A stretch of DNA of 64,000 nucleotides, taken from Phytophthora colocasiae (lineage: Eukaryota > Oomycota > Peronosporomycetes > Peronosporales > Peronosporaceae). Below the pieces are notes generated by a model. That model saw only the letters and a list, made by a program, of their open reading frames with translations. It was not told where the DNA came from and made no database searches. The stretch is taken from the NCBI GenBank assembly GCA_018806915.1, contig JAGKQI010000096.1:1426001-1490000 (forward strand). Direction: 5' to 3'. The position numbers were made by a program, and so were the translations under genes. Position 1 is the first letter of the stretch. The number at the start of each line of letters is the position of its first letter. Below, piece by piece: positions 10,356-20,758 of the stretch.

Positions 10356-11404
10356 TTACCGTCGAGTAAGCCATCCCAGTGGTCTGCAAAACAGTATGAC
10401 ATAAGTTAGATACCATCTTGCTCAGGCACAAATTTAAAGCGCGACACTTACTTATCAACCTTCCATAGCGATGGAATCTTCGGGAACACAAGGTGCGAGT
10501 CGTAGTTGACAGTGAATGGCTCACTACCGACAAATCCAATGGGTTGACCTGCGGGAACTAGTTGGAAATTCTCCTCGCCAACGCCATCCGCCCAACGGAA
10601 TCCACTGCTCGTGAGTTTGAAAACTTGCGTGATCTCGTATGCATCTCTTGATGTAGTGTCAGAAGCAGCGTTCAGGTTCACATTGTCACTAACACGGATG
10701 TGTCCATCTGCGTCCATGAACTCGATCACTTTCATGTCGTGATGAAGAATCTGTAGCACACTGCGCGTTATACTATCAATTTTCTCTTGCGATAGATCAC
10801 TTGCCAACCCGCTTTCGTAGCAAATGCCCATGCCTCCGTGAACACCAACAAACTCGTCCGTCAACGCCACGTTTCCGTCTCCAATAAGGTATTTCGGGTC
10901 AAGTAACAGCATTTTCGTCGGCAGACGTCCCGACAGCTCCAGCAGTTGCGACGGAACCTTGTCATATCCCGACAGCCTAACAAACGGTGGAGATGGTTTG
11001 TTCGTCGAGTGTAAATCCACCAATAAATCGCTCGAGGCGAACAATGGCGCCAACTCCTTCACACGACGTCGTTCGTAGTCGGATCCTAATGTCGCCTCAG
11101 GAATATCCAGTAAATTCCGTGGGAAGCATCGGTTCAGGTCTGCATGAGGCTCACTGCCTCTCGTGCCAATGCGTATCGCCTTCGGATTGCCGTACACCAA
11201 CGTCACTGATCCCTGGGTGATTCGTGGGATAAGGTTATTCGCAGTTGATAATGGAGCTGCACCAAGTAGAGCGACTCGCAATACGTCCAGAACTTCCACT
11301 CCAATACGTTCGTTGCCGTGTACACCTCCCACCAACGTCACATTGGGGCCAGAGCTTGAACCCGCTCGAGAAAAGCGATAAACTCCTTCATGAAGTCTCA
11401 GCAT
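10356..11404 (-). CDS. Aspartoacylase / succinylglutamate desuccinylase (AstE) family zinc hydrolase, 2 exons
   Basis: Exon 1 is 11404-10452 and exon 2 is 10383-10356, giving 326 residues. Zinc-site motifs of the M14-like AstE/ASPA family are clear: GGVHGNE near residues 26-32 (His29, Glu32) and a later VDLHS (third ligand His near residue 131). The family removes acyl groups from N-acyl amino acids; the exact substrate cannot be read here. Without splicing the frame would stop after VDK at 10448, but that stop (TAA) lies inside a strong donor, GTAAGTG, and a good acceptor (TTTTGCAG) follows 68 nt later, adding ten residues ending WLTRR. Both ends remain possible. It is divergent from the MINPP1-like gene, with about 96 bp between start codons. 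Confidence 0.85.
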
Positions 11405-11500
11405 TCTTATCGGAGCTCTTCACGAAAAATATACATTAAATAAATAAATGTATTAAATAATAGCAAATAAGTACTGATTTTAGGATCGTATCCCATTACA

Positions 11501-12841
11501 ATGAAGAAGATGTGTCGATACACGGTGGTTCTGCTGTTATATGCGGCCGTTTGTGCCGTTGTTGACGCTGGTGGAGAGGATCGAGAGGTTCTGCGTAAGC
11601 ACATGTCCACGAAGACGCTGTATGAGCCACCTCCGACGTCGGAATCAGATATTTTGGAGGAGAGCTGCACTCCCATTCAGCTGAACTTCGCCATTCGTCA
11701 TGGCACCAGGAATCCGACGATAAAGGACATCACCCGAATAAACAAAACGTATACGAGACTACTGGAAGCTCGAGAAGGAAGGTCTAAGACGTGGGTTGAC
11801 AGCTGGACGAACCACCCAAGGGAGACAGAGGCATGGCTGGCGGAACTTGGAGCTCGTGAACTAATTGGGATTGGACAACGACTACGTGCTCGTTTGTCAT
11901 CGTTGCCGGTGAATTACGATGCTAGTAAGTTCGTGTTCGACCATACATGGAAGATCCGGACGAAGCAGAGCGCAGAAGCCTTTGCGTTTGGGTTCTTTGA
12001 TGGGTTGCAGCCAGTATACTATTACAGCGCCCCCGCTGGCGAGGACGAAATCCTGCGGTTTTATGATAACTGTCCAGTATTTGAGCTGCAGATTGACTCG
12101 AACAAGAGCTCTACGATCGAACATAGTAACTATCGCGACAGTGAGCAGATGCACAAGAATCTGGCAACGTTCCAGAAGCTATCGGGGTTTTCGAAAGCAA
12201 CCCAGAAGGATATGGAGGCGGCTTACGCTGCTTGTGCATTTGATGTGGCTGTGCGGGACATATTTGACCAGTGGTGTTCATTCTTTGACGATGAAATGCT
12301 GCTATCCATGGATTATTTCCAAGATCTCAAACATTTCTACCGGAAAAGTCATGGGCATCCTCTATCGTATGAGATCGCTACCCCGATATTACGGGATATT
12401 TTCCGTAGTATGAAGCTGCGTGTGGATGGCAAGAGCGACGTTGAAGGATACTTTCGCTTTGCACATGCTGAGACTATTCTACCATTGGCATCACTTTTGA
12501 ACGTTAGCTACTTCGACCGTCATGCTAGTGATCGGGAAGGACATTTTCGTGCGGACACGCCACTGGAATTAGCTCTACAGCGAAAGTTTAAGAGTTCCGA
12601 GCTAGCTCCGTTCGCAGCTAACATTGGGTTTGTGTTGTACGAGTGTTCTGCTCCGGGGGACAAACAAGTAGGACCAACGTTCAAAGTGAAGGCGTTGCTC
12701 AACGAACGCGAGGTGGTGTTCAACGAGTGCAAGGGTCAAGCTCTTTGCCCATTCAACGTACTGGAAAATATCTTCCGTCGATGGATTTTCGAGTTTAATT
12801 TTCAAGAGCACTGCGCACTCGCACCGCATCTAGTCAAGTAA
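11501..12841 (+). CDS. MINPP1: Multiple inositol-polyphosphate phosphatase (histidine acid phosphatase)
   Basis: Single exon, 446 residues. The N-terminus has a signal peptide (hydrophobic residues about 8-22), so the enzyme is secreted or enters the ER or vacuole. The catalytic RHGTRNPT motif begins at Arg66 with nucleophile His67, and the HAE motif that marks MINPP-type enzymes (in place of the HD of ordinary histidine acid phosphatases) is at about His322. Cysteines and N-glycosylation sequons fit a secretory protein. The family removes phosphates from phytate and other inositol phosphates. In a plant pathogen this could be used for phytate nutrition as well as for internal inositol phosphate turnover; that last point is inference. 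Confidence 0.92.
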   Translation: MKKMCRYTVVLLLYAAVCAVVDAGGEDREVLRKHMSTKTLYEPPPTSESDILEESCTPIQLNFAIRHGTRNPTIKDITRINKTYTRLLEAREGRSKTWVDSWTNHPRETEAWLAELGARELIGIGQRLRARLSSLPVNYDASKFVFDHTWKIRTKQSAEAFAFGFFDGLQPVYYYSAPAGEDEILRFYDNCPVFELQIDSNKSSTIEHSNYRDSEQMHKNLATFQKLSGFSKATQKDMEAAYAACAFDVAVRDIFDQWCSFFDDEMLLSMDYFQDLKHFYRKSHGHPLSYEIATPILRDIFRSMKLRVDGKSDVEGYFRFAHAETILPLASLLNVSYFDRHASDREGHFRADTPLELALQRKFKSSELAPFAANIGFVLYECSAPGDKQVGPTFKVKALLNEREVVFNECKGQALCPFNVLENIFRRWIFEFNFQEHCALAPHLVK

Positions 12842-12911
12842 GGCGAAAATCGATATTTGAATGTACTGGTGGCTCTTCTCTCATATGGCTGTTCCTCTGG
12901 GTTCACTTACA

Positions 12912-14389
12912 CTAGTCCAGTTCGTTTACGTCTGTGTGCGTGGGTGGCGGCAGTGGCGGCGTGATTTGAGTCGTTTCCTTGAGTGGCTCAGTTGAGCTCA
13001 TCGGTGGGGGAGGTGGTGGGAGGAGACATAAGCTGGTTGGGTTATAAGTTGAATCCGTAGAAATCAATGGTAATGCCTCCTGGTGAGTCGACTCAGACGC
13101 TGAGGCTACTTCGCTTTCTCCACCTACCAAAGGAGTTTCTGGCGCAAGAATGGTAGGTGCTGGGGGTGGTGCCAACGCCGTTAGAGAAACCGGAGCAGCA
13201 GGTATAGCATCGCTGACTTGAAATAAAGCGTTGACGAGGGGGTCTTTGCCTGAAGAACTGGCCACTCCGACCGTCGCGCATTGGTGTAAGACTTCAATAC
13301 GTCGTTCATCAACCGGAATACCTCCTGAGGTAGCAGTATCGCTTGTTGAAAGAAGATTTTCCTTGGCGGCGTTGTTATCACCACAGTTGAGTGCATCAGG
13401 GGCATTGACCACAGCTTCCCACCGCCTCTCGCGTTCTTGCTGTAAGAAGGCGCAGTCTTCCACAGGGATGATTTTCTCGCCTGAAAAGATATTCATTTCG
13501 TCTTCGTCGCTCTCTGGGGTTTCGACCTTGCGTTTACGTTCCTCCTCCTCGCGTTTGCGGCGACCTTCGATCATCATTTGCTCAAAGAACAGGAAGTTCT
13601 GCTCGTCACGCTCTTTCTTCTCGCGTTGAATCGCGTCCATTTCCTGGCGTTCTGCTTCTTGAGCTGCCTTAAAATCTCCGTTAGATGCCTCAAGGGCCTT
13701 CCCCCAAGCCTCAACTCGACGCCGTTCGTCATCGAAAACCGGCCTATCATCCAGGTATTTCAGTTTGCGGCATCGATACACCATCGTCTTGCGGTATTGC
13801 TTGATGTGTTTCACGACTTCATTACCCTGCAAATACAACACCTTGAGGTTCGGCAACTGAGCTAGAATATCTACAATGTCGGTATCGTTGATTCGGTTGC
13901 TCTGAATGTCCAACACTGAGAGACTTGGCACTTCCAGTACGTTCGCTATGTCCTTTGCGCTGGTCAAGTAATTGGACTTGAGTGCCAAACTCTGCAATAA
14001 AACCACAACATCAGTACATAAGTTACATAGCGTGCTGCGTATTGACGAACCGTTAGCTGCTTTAGGTGACCAAGGTTTTCGATGCAGGAGATCTGGTTCT
14101 GTGAGAGATTGAGAGTGTCCAACAGCAATTGCGACTCCAACCCCTCGATCTTATAGATCAAATTCTCATGCAGGTAGAGTGTACGCAGTTCCTTCTGATG
14201 CTCCAACCCTTCAATCCGAGGCAACCCATTGCCTTCGAGCCATAAAACCTTTAGCCCCGTGTATTCCTCCAAGTTTTTAATACTGCGAAATCCCTTGTAG
14301 TGCAAATAGAGCTTGTCATTAATGGACGGTGTCACGTACAAGTCGTTGTCTCGACAGAGCTTTTTGAGTAGCTTATTTTCCATCTCCAT
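12912..14389 (-). CDS. DNAAF1: Dynein axonemal assembly factor 1 (LRRC50/ODA7), 2 exons
   Basis: Exons 14389-14051 and 13991-12912 give 472 residues. The N-terminal half is a run of SDS22-type leucine-rich repeats (about residues 30-175; [27 protein letters not shown] and similar), followed by the LRR cap with [21 protein letters not shown], which is diagnostic of the DNAAF1 family. A charged coiled coil (about residues 190-280) and a proline-rich tail follow. The protein helps pre-assemble outer and inner dynein arms in the cytoplasm before transport into flagella. This fits an organism with biflagellate zoospores. The intron is 59 nt with clean GT and AG ends. Confidence 0.93.
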
Positions 14390-14640
14390 CTTGGTATACA
14401 GAGGAAGACACCAGTGCTTACTTGAAAGTGTCCGTCCATGAAGAGACTCTACGTCTCTTCAAGATCCAGGTTTGTGTACAACACATTAAATTTTGCACCT
14501 TCGCTGCACATTTCCGTCCCAACTCGTGCAGATCACATCGCCAGCATCAACACGCACCTGCTAGACATATGCAATGGTGTCTTGGCCCAAGAAACTTCTT
14601 CTTGGAAAGATGGGTAGCAAACTTACGATCCACAAAACAT

Positions 14641-14673
14641 GTTCAAGGAGGTGACTAAGTCACCTCCTTGAAC
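14641..14673. repeat. Perfect 16-bp inverted repeat hairpin
   Basis: GTTCAAGGAGGTGACT and its exact reverse complement are separated by a single base. It lies between DNAAF1 and the aldolase duplication, outside any gene. The arms are long enough for a stable cruciform or RNA hairpin. Confidence 0.85.
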
Positions 14674-14715
14674 ACTGACTTGGAGTGCGATGACGTGGTA
14701 GTTCGAGCTCGACTC

Positions 14716-14731
14716 GTACTACCGGTAGTAC
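14716..14731. repeat. 16-bp perfect palindrome
   Basis: GTACTACCGGTAGTAC reads the same on both strands. It is 43 bp from the 33-bp hairpin, outside coding sequence. Confidence 0.8.
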
Positions 14732-14806
14732 TCCTTCATCCGTGACAACTTGCAATACTGTACATGTACATCCATCGATCTTTCTCAAACAACATCTCCA
14801 CCTACA

Positions 14807-16243
14807 TCAATTCATGCATCGACGCGTCATTCATGTCATCAATCACCGAACAGTACGTCACGAATGCGGCGCACACTGTACCAGGTATCCAGCTCGCATT
14901 TTGCATATTGCGTTGCTATCGCGTAGTGGGGTGGGGTGGGGTGGGGTGGTCTTCCCTTTAGGGAAGGAGATTTATTTGCTATTACATGATGGGAAAGATC
15001 GCTGCTGGCCAGCGCACGACGCTCAAACTTCAGACCAGCGAGGACGCCGCCGCAGCAGATACGAACGCCGAAACGACTACTCCGAGCCACCGACCGGACT
15101 TACAGCACGTTCACGCAGTTCAGGTTGCGGTACGCCTCGTGCAGACGAGTGATCATCGACTCCTCCGACTTGCGCACCCACACACGCGGGTCGTAGTACT
15201 TCTTGTTCGGGGCGTCCGGACCATCGGGGTTGCCGATCTGGCCCTGCAGGTAGCCCTTCTTGTCCTCGTAGAACTTGCGCAGACCGTCCCAGTACGCCCA
15301 CTGCGTGTCCGTGTCGATGTTCATCTTCACCACACCGTTGCCCACGGCCGTCTGGATCTCCTGAGCCGTCGAGCCAGAGCCGCCGTGGAACACAAAGAAC
15401 ACCGGCTTCTCCGAAGCGATCGACTTCTCCTTGGCCACGTACTTCTGGAAGTCGCCAAGGATCTCCGGGTGGAGCTTCACGTTGCCCGGCTTGTACACGC
15501 CGTGCACGTTGCCGAACGCAGCGGCGATCGTGAAGTACGGCGACACGGATCCCAGCTCGTTGTAAGCCAGCAGGATGTCCTCCGGCTGCGAGTACAGCGA
15601 AGCGTTGTCCACGTCGCTGTTGTCGACACCGTCCTCCTCGCCGCCGGTAATACCCAGCTCAACCTCAAGGATCAAGTTCAGCTTGGCCATGCGCTCGAAG
15701 TACTTCTTGCTGATGGCAACGTTCTCCTCCATCGGCTCCTCCGACAGGTCGAGCATGTGCGAGCTCCACAGAGGGACGCCGTGCTCCTTGAAGTACTGTT
15801 CGTCGGCCTCCAGCATACCGTCGAACCACGGCAGCAGCTTCTTGGCGCAGTGGTCCGAGTGGAGGATCACGGGGATGCCGTAGTGCTTGGCCATGGCGCG
15901 CACATGGTACGCAGCCGCGATGGCACCCAGGATCGAACCGTTCTGGTTCTTGTTGTCGATGCCCTTGCCGGCGTAGAAGGCGGCACCGCCGTTCGACGTC
16001 TGGATGATAATGGGCGACTTGATGTCGCGGGCGGCCTGCAGCGCGGCGTTGGCCGTCGACGACGACGTCACGTTCACGGCCGGGATGGCAAAGTTGTGCT
16101 CCTGAGCGTACTTGTACACCTTGACCACGTCCTCGCCGTTGAGGACGCCGGGCTGCACGATGTCGAGAAGACCCATCTTGAGTTGGAAGTGGCTGGAAGG
16201 CTTGGGGGGATCGAAGCAAGATTCGAAATGAGCCTCTGGGTGG
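14807..16243 (-). repeat. Left arm of 1.43-kb inverted duplication carrying an aldolase gene
   Basis: This arm is the near-identical reverse complement of about 17008-18433. It covers the 3' flank, the 3' UTR, the whole aldolase coding region and about 65 bp upstream of the start codon. Differences I can see are few: two extra GGGGT units near 14930, single bases in the 3' flank, and scattered silent changes in the gene. The outer edge is sharp at 14807; the inner edge is near 16240. Confidence 0.93.
15100..16176 (-). CDS. FBA: Class II fructose-1,6-bisphosphate aldolase, copy 1
   Basis: 358 residues, the size of bacterial class IIA FbaA. The zinc-binding and catalytic block HSDHC is at residues 106-110. 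The glycine-rich GGEEDG segment, the NVHGVYKPGN zinc-ligand segment and the FHGGSGS phosphate loop are all present. It catalyses reversible cleavage of fructose-1,6-bisphosphate into DHAP and glyceraldehyde-3-phosphate in cytosolic glycolysis and gluconeogenesis. Codons end almost entirely in C or G, which suggests very high expression. The predicted protein is identical to copy 2 at 17074. Long antisense frames overlap this gene because of the codon bias and are not real genes. Confidence 0.96.
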   Translation of the reverse strand: MGLLDIVQPGVLNGEDVVKVYKYAQEHNFAIPAVNVTSSSTANAALQAARDIKSPIIIQTSNGGAAFYAGKGIDNKNQNGSILGAIAAAYHVRAMAKHYGIPVILHSDHCAKKLLPWFDGMLEADEQYFKEHGVPLWSSHMLDLSEEPMEENVAISKKYFERMAKLNLILEVELGITGGEEDGVDNSDVDNASLYSQPEDILLAYNELGSVSPYFTIAAAFGNVHGVYKPGNVKLHPEILGDFQKYVAKEKSIASEKPVFFVFHGGSGSTAQEIQTAVGNGVVKMNIDTDTQWAYWDGLRKFYEDKKGYLQGQIGNPDGPDAPNKKYYDPRVWVRKSEESMITRLHEAYRNLNCVNVL

Positions 16244-17007
16244 CGGAGCCTTTTGTGAGGAATCGTACGTCAGCTGAGCGGCTCTTGCACCGCAATAGCC
16301 GTATAGCCTTTGAAATATAATATTTGATGAGGATCCAATGACACATTTTTAATCGCTATCATAAACTGGAAGTGCTGGTGACGGGCTTGCAACCTTTGTT
16401 TGCTGCACTAGCTAATCATGCTGCTGTAGTAAATCGTAGCAGCAGTACATGTATACCGATCTGGCAGAGTAGTGCTGCTGCTAGTGGCCTGCTGCCCCTG
16501 CTGGCTGTGTCTGAAGGATCCCTTTCTAAATTTATCACCTTCAACGACTAATGCGATCTGCGGCGATGGGGACTTTTGAACGGTATCCAAAGCTTGTCCA
16601 GACCAACGTGTCCCAACTGCTGACTGCGACTGTTAAATCCCTGTCCGAAAGCGCTGGACGCGAGCTCGCCACGCACGGAAACGGAGGAAATAGAAACACG
16701 CGCGTTGTGTCGCTGAGCTTGCTAGCTTGCATGCACACACACCGCCAAGCTCGCCACGGCGCCGAGGACAAAGGTCCCCCACGCGGATCGCGCTCCCTCG
16801 TTTTACAGAAAAACGCGCCGTTTTGGTCCACGTCAATTGCTACACTTGGTTTCACTATGACCGCATTTTTCTTCAACACGAATGGGTTCGTGTGACAAAG
16901 CCTTGTCACTAAGCTCGTATTGATTGCACACGAGTGGGTGGGTTTCATCCCTATCTATACCCAAGCGAGCCAAACCAAGCAGCCAAGCTACAGTGAATGC
17001 CCCCCAC
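16244..17007. promoter_or_regulatory. Divergent promoter region between the two aldolase genes
   Basis: About 760 bp of sequence is unique to the spacer, flanked by the inverted arms, with a gene pointing away on each side. The two halves are not copies of each other, so the genes share coding and 3' sequence but have different upstream DNA. Short open frames here show no motifs. Confidence 0.6.
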
Positions 17008-18433
17008 CACCTAGAGGCTCATTTCGAATCTTGCTTCGATCCCCCCAAGCCTTCCAGCCACTTCCAACTCAAGATGGGTCTTCTCGACATCGTGCAGCCC
17101 GGCGTCCTCAACGGCGAGGACGTGGTCAAGGTGTACAAGTACGCTCAGGAGCACAACTTTGCCATCCCGGCCGTGAACGTGACGTCGTCGTCGACGGCCA
17201 ACGCCGCGCTGCAGGCCGCCCGCGACATCAAGTCGCCCATTATCATCCAGACGTCGAACGGCGGTGCCGCCTTCTACGCCGGCAAGGGCATCGACAACAA
17301 GAACCAGAACGGTTCGATCCTGGGTGCCATCGCGGCTGCGTACCACGTGCGCGCCATGGCCAAGCACTACGGCATCCCCGTGATCCTCCACTCGGACCAC
17401 TGCGCCAAGAAGCTGCTGCCGTGGTTCGACGGTATGCTGGAGGCCGACGAACAGTACTTCAAGGAGCACGGCGTCCCTCTGTGGAGCTCGCACATGCTCG
17501 ACCTGTCGGAGGAGCCGATGGAGGAGAACGTTGCCATCAGCAAGAAGTACTTCGAGCGCATGGCCAAGCTGAACTTGATCCTTGAGGTTGAGCTGGGTAT
17601 TACCGGCGGCGAGGAGGACGGTGTCGACAACAGCGACGTGGACAACGCTTCGCTGTACTCGCAGCCGGAGGACATCCTGCTGGCTTACAACGAGCTGGGA
17701 TCCGTGTCGCCGTACTTCACGATCGCCGCTGCGTTCGGCAACGTGCACGGCGTGTACAAGCCGGGCAACGTGAAGCTCCACCCGGAGATCCTTGGCGACT
17801 TCCAGAAGTACGTGGCCAAGGAGAAGTCGATCGCTTCGGAGAAGCCGGTGTTCTTTGTGTTCCACGGCGGCTCTGGCTCGACGGCTCAGGAGATCCAGAC
17901 GGCCGTGGGCAACGGTGTGGTGAAGATGAACATCGACACGGACACGCAGTGGGCGTACTGGGACGGTCTGCGCAAGTTCTACGAGGACAAGAAGGGCTAC
18001 CTGCAGGGCCAGATCGGCAACCCCGATGGTCCGGACGCCCCGAACAAGAAGTACTACGACCCGCGTGTGTGGGTGCGCAAGTCGGAGGAGTCGATGATCA
18101 CTCGTCTGCACGAGGCGTACCGCAACCTGAACTGCGTGAACGTGCTGTAAGTCCGGCCGGTGGCTCGGAGTAGTCGTTTCGGCGTTCGTATCTGCTGCGG
18201 CGGCGTCCTCGCTGGTCTGAAGTTTGAGCGTCGTGCGCTGGCCAGCAGCGATCTTTCCCATCATGTAATAGCAAATAAATCTCCTTCCCTAAAGGGAAGA
18301 CCACCCCACCCCACTACGCGATAGCAACGCAATATGCAACATGCGAGCTGGATACCTGGTACAGTGTGCGCCGCATTCGTGACGTACTGTTCGGTGATTG
18401 ATGACATGAATGACGCGTCGATGCATGAATTGA
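17008..18433 (+). repeat. Right arm of 1.43-kb inverted duplication
   Basis: Reverse complement of 14807-16243, beginning about 65 bp before the start codon of the second aldolase and ending sharply at 18433, where similarity to the left arm stops. It has two GGGGT units fewer in the 3' flank. Confidence 0.93.
17074..18150 (+). CDS. FBA: Class II fructose-1,6-bisphosphate aldolase, copy 2
   Basis: 358 residues, identical in translation to copy 1, with the same HSDHC, GGEEDG and HGGSGS motifs. The start at 17074 (AAGATGG context) matches that of copy 1. The open frame extends upstream to another ATG at 16924, but those 50 codons lie mostly in spacer sequence not shared with copy 1 and look non-coding. 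The few nucleotide differences between copies are silent, for example in the codons around 17343. The pair is head to head, so both may be co-expressed from the shared 0.76-kb region, or keep independent promoters. Confidence 0.96.
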   Translation: MGLLDIVQPGVLNGEDVVKVYKYAQEHNFAIPAVNVTSSSTANAALQAARDIKSPIIIQTSNGGAAFYAGKGIDNKNQNGSILGAIAAAYHVRAMAKHYGIPVILHSDHCAKKLLPWFDGMLEADEQYFKEHGVPLWSSHMLDLSEEPMEENVAISKKYFERMAKLNLILEVELGITGGEEDGVDNSDVDNASLYSQPEDILLAYNELGSVSPYFTIAAAFGNVHGVYKPGNVKLHPEILGDFQKYVAKEKSIASEKPVFFVFHGGSGSTAQEIQTAVGNGVVKMNIDTDTQWAYWDGLRKFYEDKKGYLQGQIGNPDGPDAPNKKYYDPRVWVRKSEESMITRLHEAYRNLNCVNVL

Positions 18434-19014
18434 GGCAGCTGCAGTAACTTGGCCTGAAGTACTCGTTTAAAACAAAGTTTCCGCTTAGTTCGAACTTCCA
18501 TGTTAGTGGCATTGTCATCGCACTGCAAGCGAATGCAGGGTATCTTCGGACATGTCTGTTGCACAAACTCTGTGCGCATGGCGGATCGCTACTTTGCTGC
18601 ACATCTCAAACGAACAAACAAGGTTGCTTCCGATCATTGAGCGTCACACTGCCGAGCAATGTGCAAGCGTATCACGTACTACATGCATATGTACCTTACC
18701 TGTACTACATGCAGTGCTGCTGTGGTATGGCAGGCTTCACGTACAGGTCTCCAGAACACTCACCCGTGATGGCGATCTTCCACCATGGTCCACCAGTCAC
18801 TAAAGTGATGAATGACATAGGTTCAAAAGAATAAACCCTATCGAAAAGAATACTATATATCATAGTGTTTTTGTCCGAATGCAGGTCCCTCGTGTCTCAC
18901 CTCACCTTCGCATACAAATTTTCGAAGTGTACAGATAGACATCGAGAATCACAAGCCTGCTCCAGTTCTTCTTCTCTCAGATTAGTCGTAGGCTCTGCAA
19001 CAACCTCCGTCACC
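18434..19014. other. Intergenic region upstream of the SYLF gene
   Basis: About 580 bp between the end of the duplication and the SYLF start codon. I see no gene or clear element; the last 100 bp is pyrimidine-rich, as expected for a promoter and 5' UTR. Confidence 0.4.
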
Positions 19015-20534
19015 ATGCCGCTCCACATGCCGTACCACTCGACGATGGACAAGGAGATCGTCAAGGCTGCCGGAATCTTGGACTCTTGCTTCAGCTCGAC
19101 AGTGGACGCAGACTCAGCCATTCCAGCCGAGATGATCCAGAACGCGGCCGGTCTAGCGTTCCTCACAGTCATTAAGGCCGGTATGATCTGGACCGGTAAG
19201 ATGGGCACAGGTGTAGTCATTGCTCGCCTTGAGGATGGCTCCTGGTCGCCCCCGTCAGGTATTGGTACAGCCGGATTGGGCTTTGGTGCCGAAATTGGTG
19301 GAGAAATCATCGACTTCCTCATTGTTCTGGGCTCACCCAGCGCTGTTAAGACCTTTAAAAAAGGTACACAAGTCTCGGTAGGCGCTGGATTAGATCTTGC
19401 TGTAGGCCCCGTTGGTCGTGCAGCTGGGGCCAGTGTTAACGCCGGTGGAGGTGGTGTCAGCGGGAACTACACGTACAGTCACGCCAAGGGCGCGTTCGCT
19501 GGCGTTGGTCTGCATGGATCTACCTTCATGGTGCGCGGTGAGATGAACAGCCAGTTCTACGGCCGTAAGGTCACCCCCAACGAGATTCTGAGCGGACAGG
19601 TAGCTCCGCCCGCTGGAGCGTGCGACGTGCTGTTTGAATCGATTCGTCGGGCATCCAACCAGCAGGGTCTTGGAGTGGAGCGCAACCCGAATTCGTTCGG
19701 ATCTGGCCGCACTAGCAGTAGCAACAGCTATGGCAATGGCAATGGCAATGGTACGCCTGACGCATCGGACCACGCTGCTGCTGCCCGCGCGTCGTTTGCT
19801 GGAACAACTTCTTCGTCGTTCTCCAACTCGAACCGCGAGCAACGGATTTCGTCGTCGTCCGGATCAGCTCGGTCGCTGCCAGCTCCATCTACGATTCAAG
19901 CAGACCCGAATGACCCACGACTACGTCGATACAGCGCGTACAAATCTGAACGGGAACTGTATGCGCAGTTTGAGCAGCGAAAGAATGGCGTGGCACCTCC
20001 AGCACCCACTGAGTCTACGCATACTCACCCAACGGATCCTTCGCTCAAGTACAAGTCGTACCCAGCTCCGGCGCCCAACTCGTCGTACACAGCGCCACCA
20101 CAGGCCCAAGCCATGTATAATTCGTTTGTCCAGCCTTCGGCACCCAAGGCTACGCAGCAGCCAGTACCCCGGCTTCCACCTTCGGCTAAGGGAGTGGAGA
20201 TGAAGGAGGTGTACTCAGAGGTTATGAACTTCGTGCAGACCAAGTGTCCGTACGCAAACTTGCAGGTATTCAAGGACAACTGCCGGCTTTTCGGTCAGGA
20301 CGCGATGTCGCTCGACGCTTTCTTCAGTTATCTTCTGTCGATTTGCTCGCACCCACAGATGCAGGAGCTCGTGCCCAAACTGGTGCGTCTGCTGCCGACG
20401 CAGGAGAAGCGTGAACGCCTTTGGGTAAGATATTGTCATGTATCGAGATGCCGAAGGTAATGCTGACTATGTGATGACTATGCTTTTTGTTACAGACGTT
20501 GTACGTGCGTGAAATCCTCCTGATCAAAATCTAA
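19015..20534 (+). CDS. SYLF-domain (Ysc84/SH3YL1-type) protein, 2 exons
   Basis: Exons 19015-20424 and 20496-20534 give 482 residues. Residues about 15-225 form a SYLF domain, with the conserved order AAGLAFLTVIKAG, GSWSPPSGIGTAGLGFGAEIG, a central glycine-rich segment and FAGVGLHGSTF. SYLF domains bind phosphoinositide membranes and in Ysc84/Lsb3 proteins also act with actin at endocytic sites. A long serine, proline and glutamine-rich linker (about 240-400) follows. The C-terminal 80 residues form a compact helical block ending in LLPTQEKRERLW, similar to the C-terminal helical region of ZNF598/Hel2-type proteins. The start at 19015 has a CACCATG context; the frame is open upstream but without another good ATG. 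Confidence 0.88.
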
Positions 20535-20758
20535 GGAGTGCAGATATAATTTTCATCACAAGGCGCAAGGAATTGGTCAGGACGAAGGACAACAATTTAG
20601 TATCGACAATTCCGACACGGCGAGAGGAAGAGGATACATTGTGCAGTACATGTATCTTTGATTTTGGCGCTTTCAACACGTTTGTTATGAGTGTGGTTTG
20701 TAGGAATGAAGCGTCGTACATAATTATCTTCCGTGTGTGCAGACCAAATTCGACAAAT

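Noticed and set aside
14986..16320. Long (over 440 codon) plus-strand open frame opposite aldolase copy 1, and its mirror at 17011-18264
   Set aside because: Both are antisense shadows caused by the strong C/G third-position bias of the aldolase gene; they are rich in Arg, Val and His and match no family.
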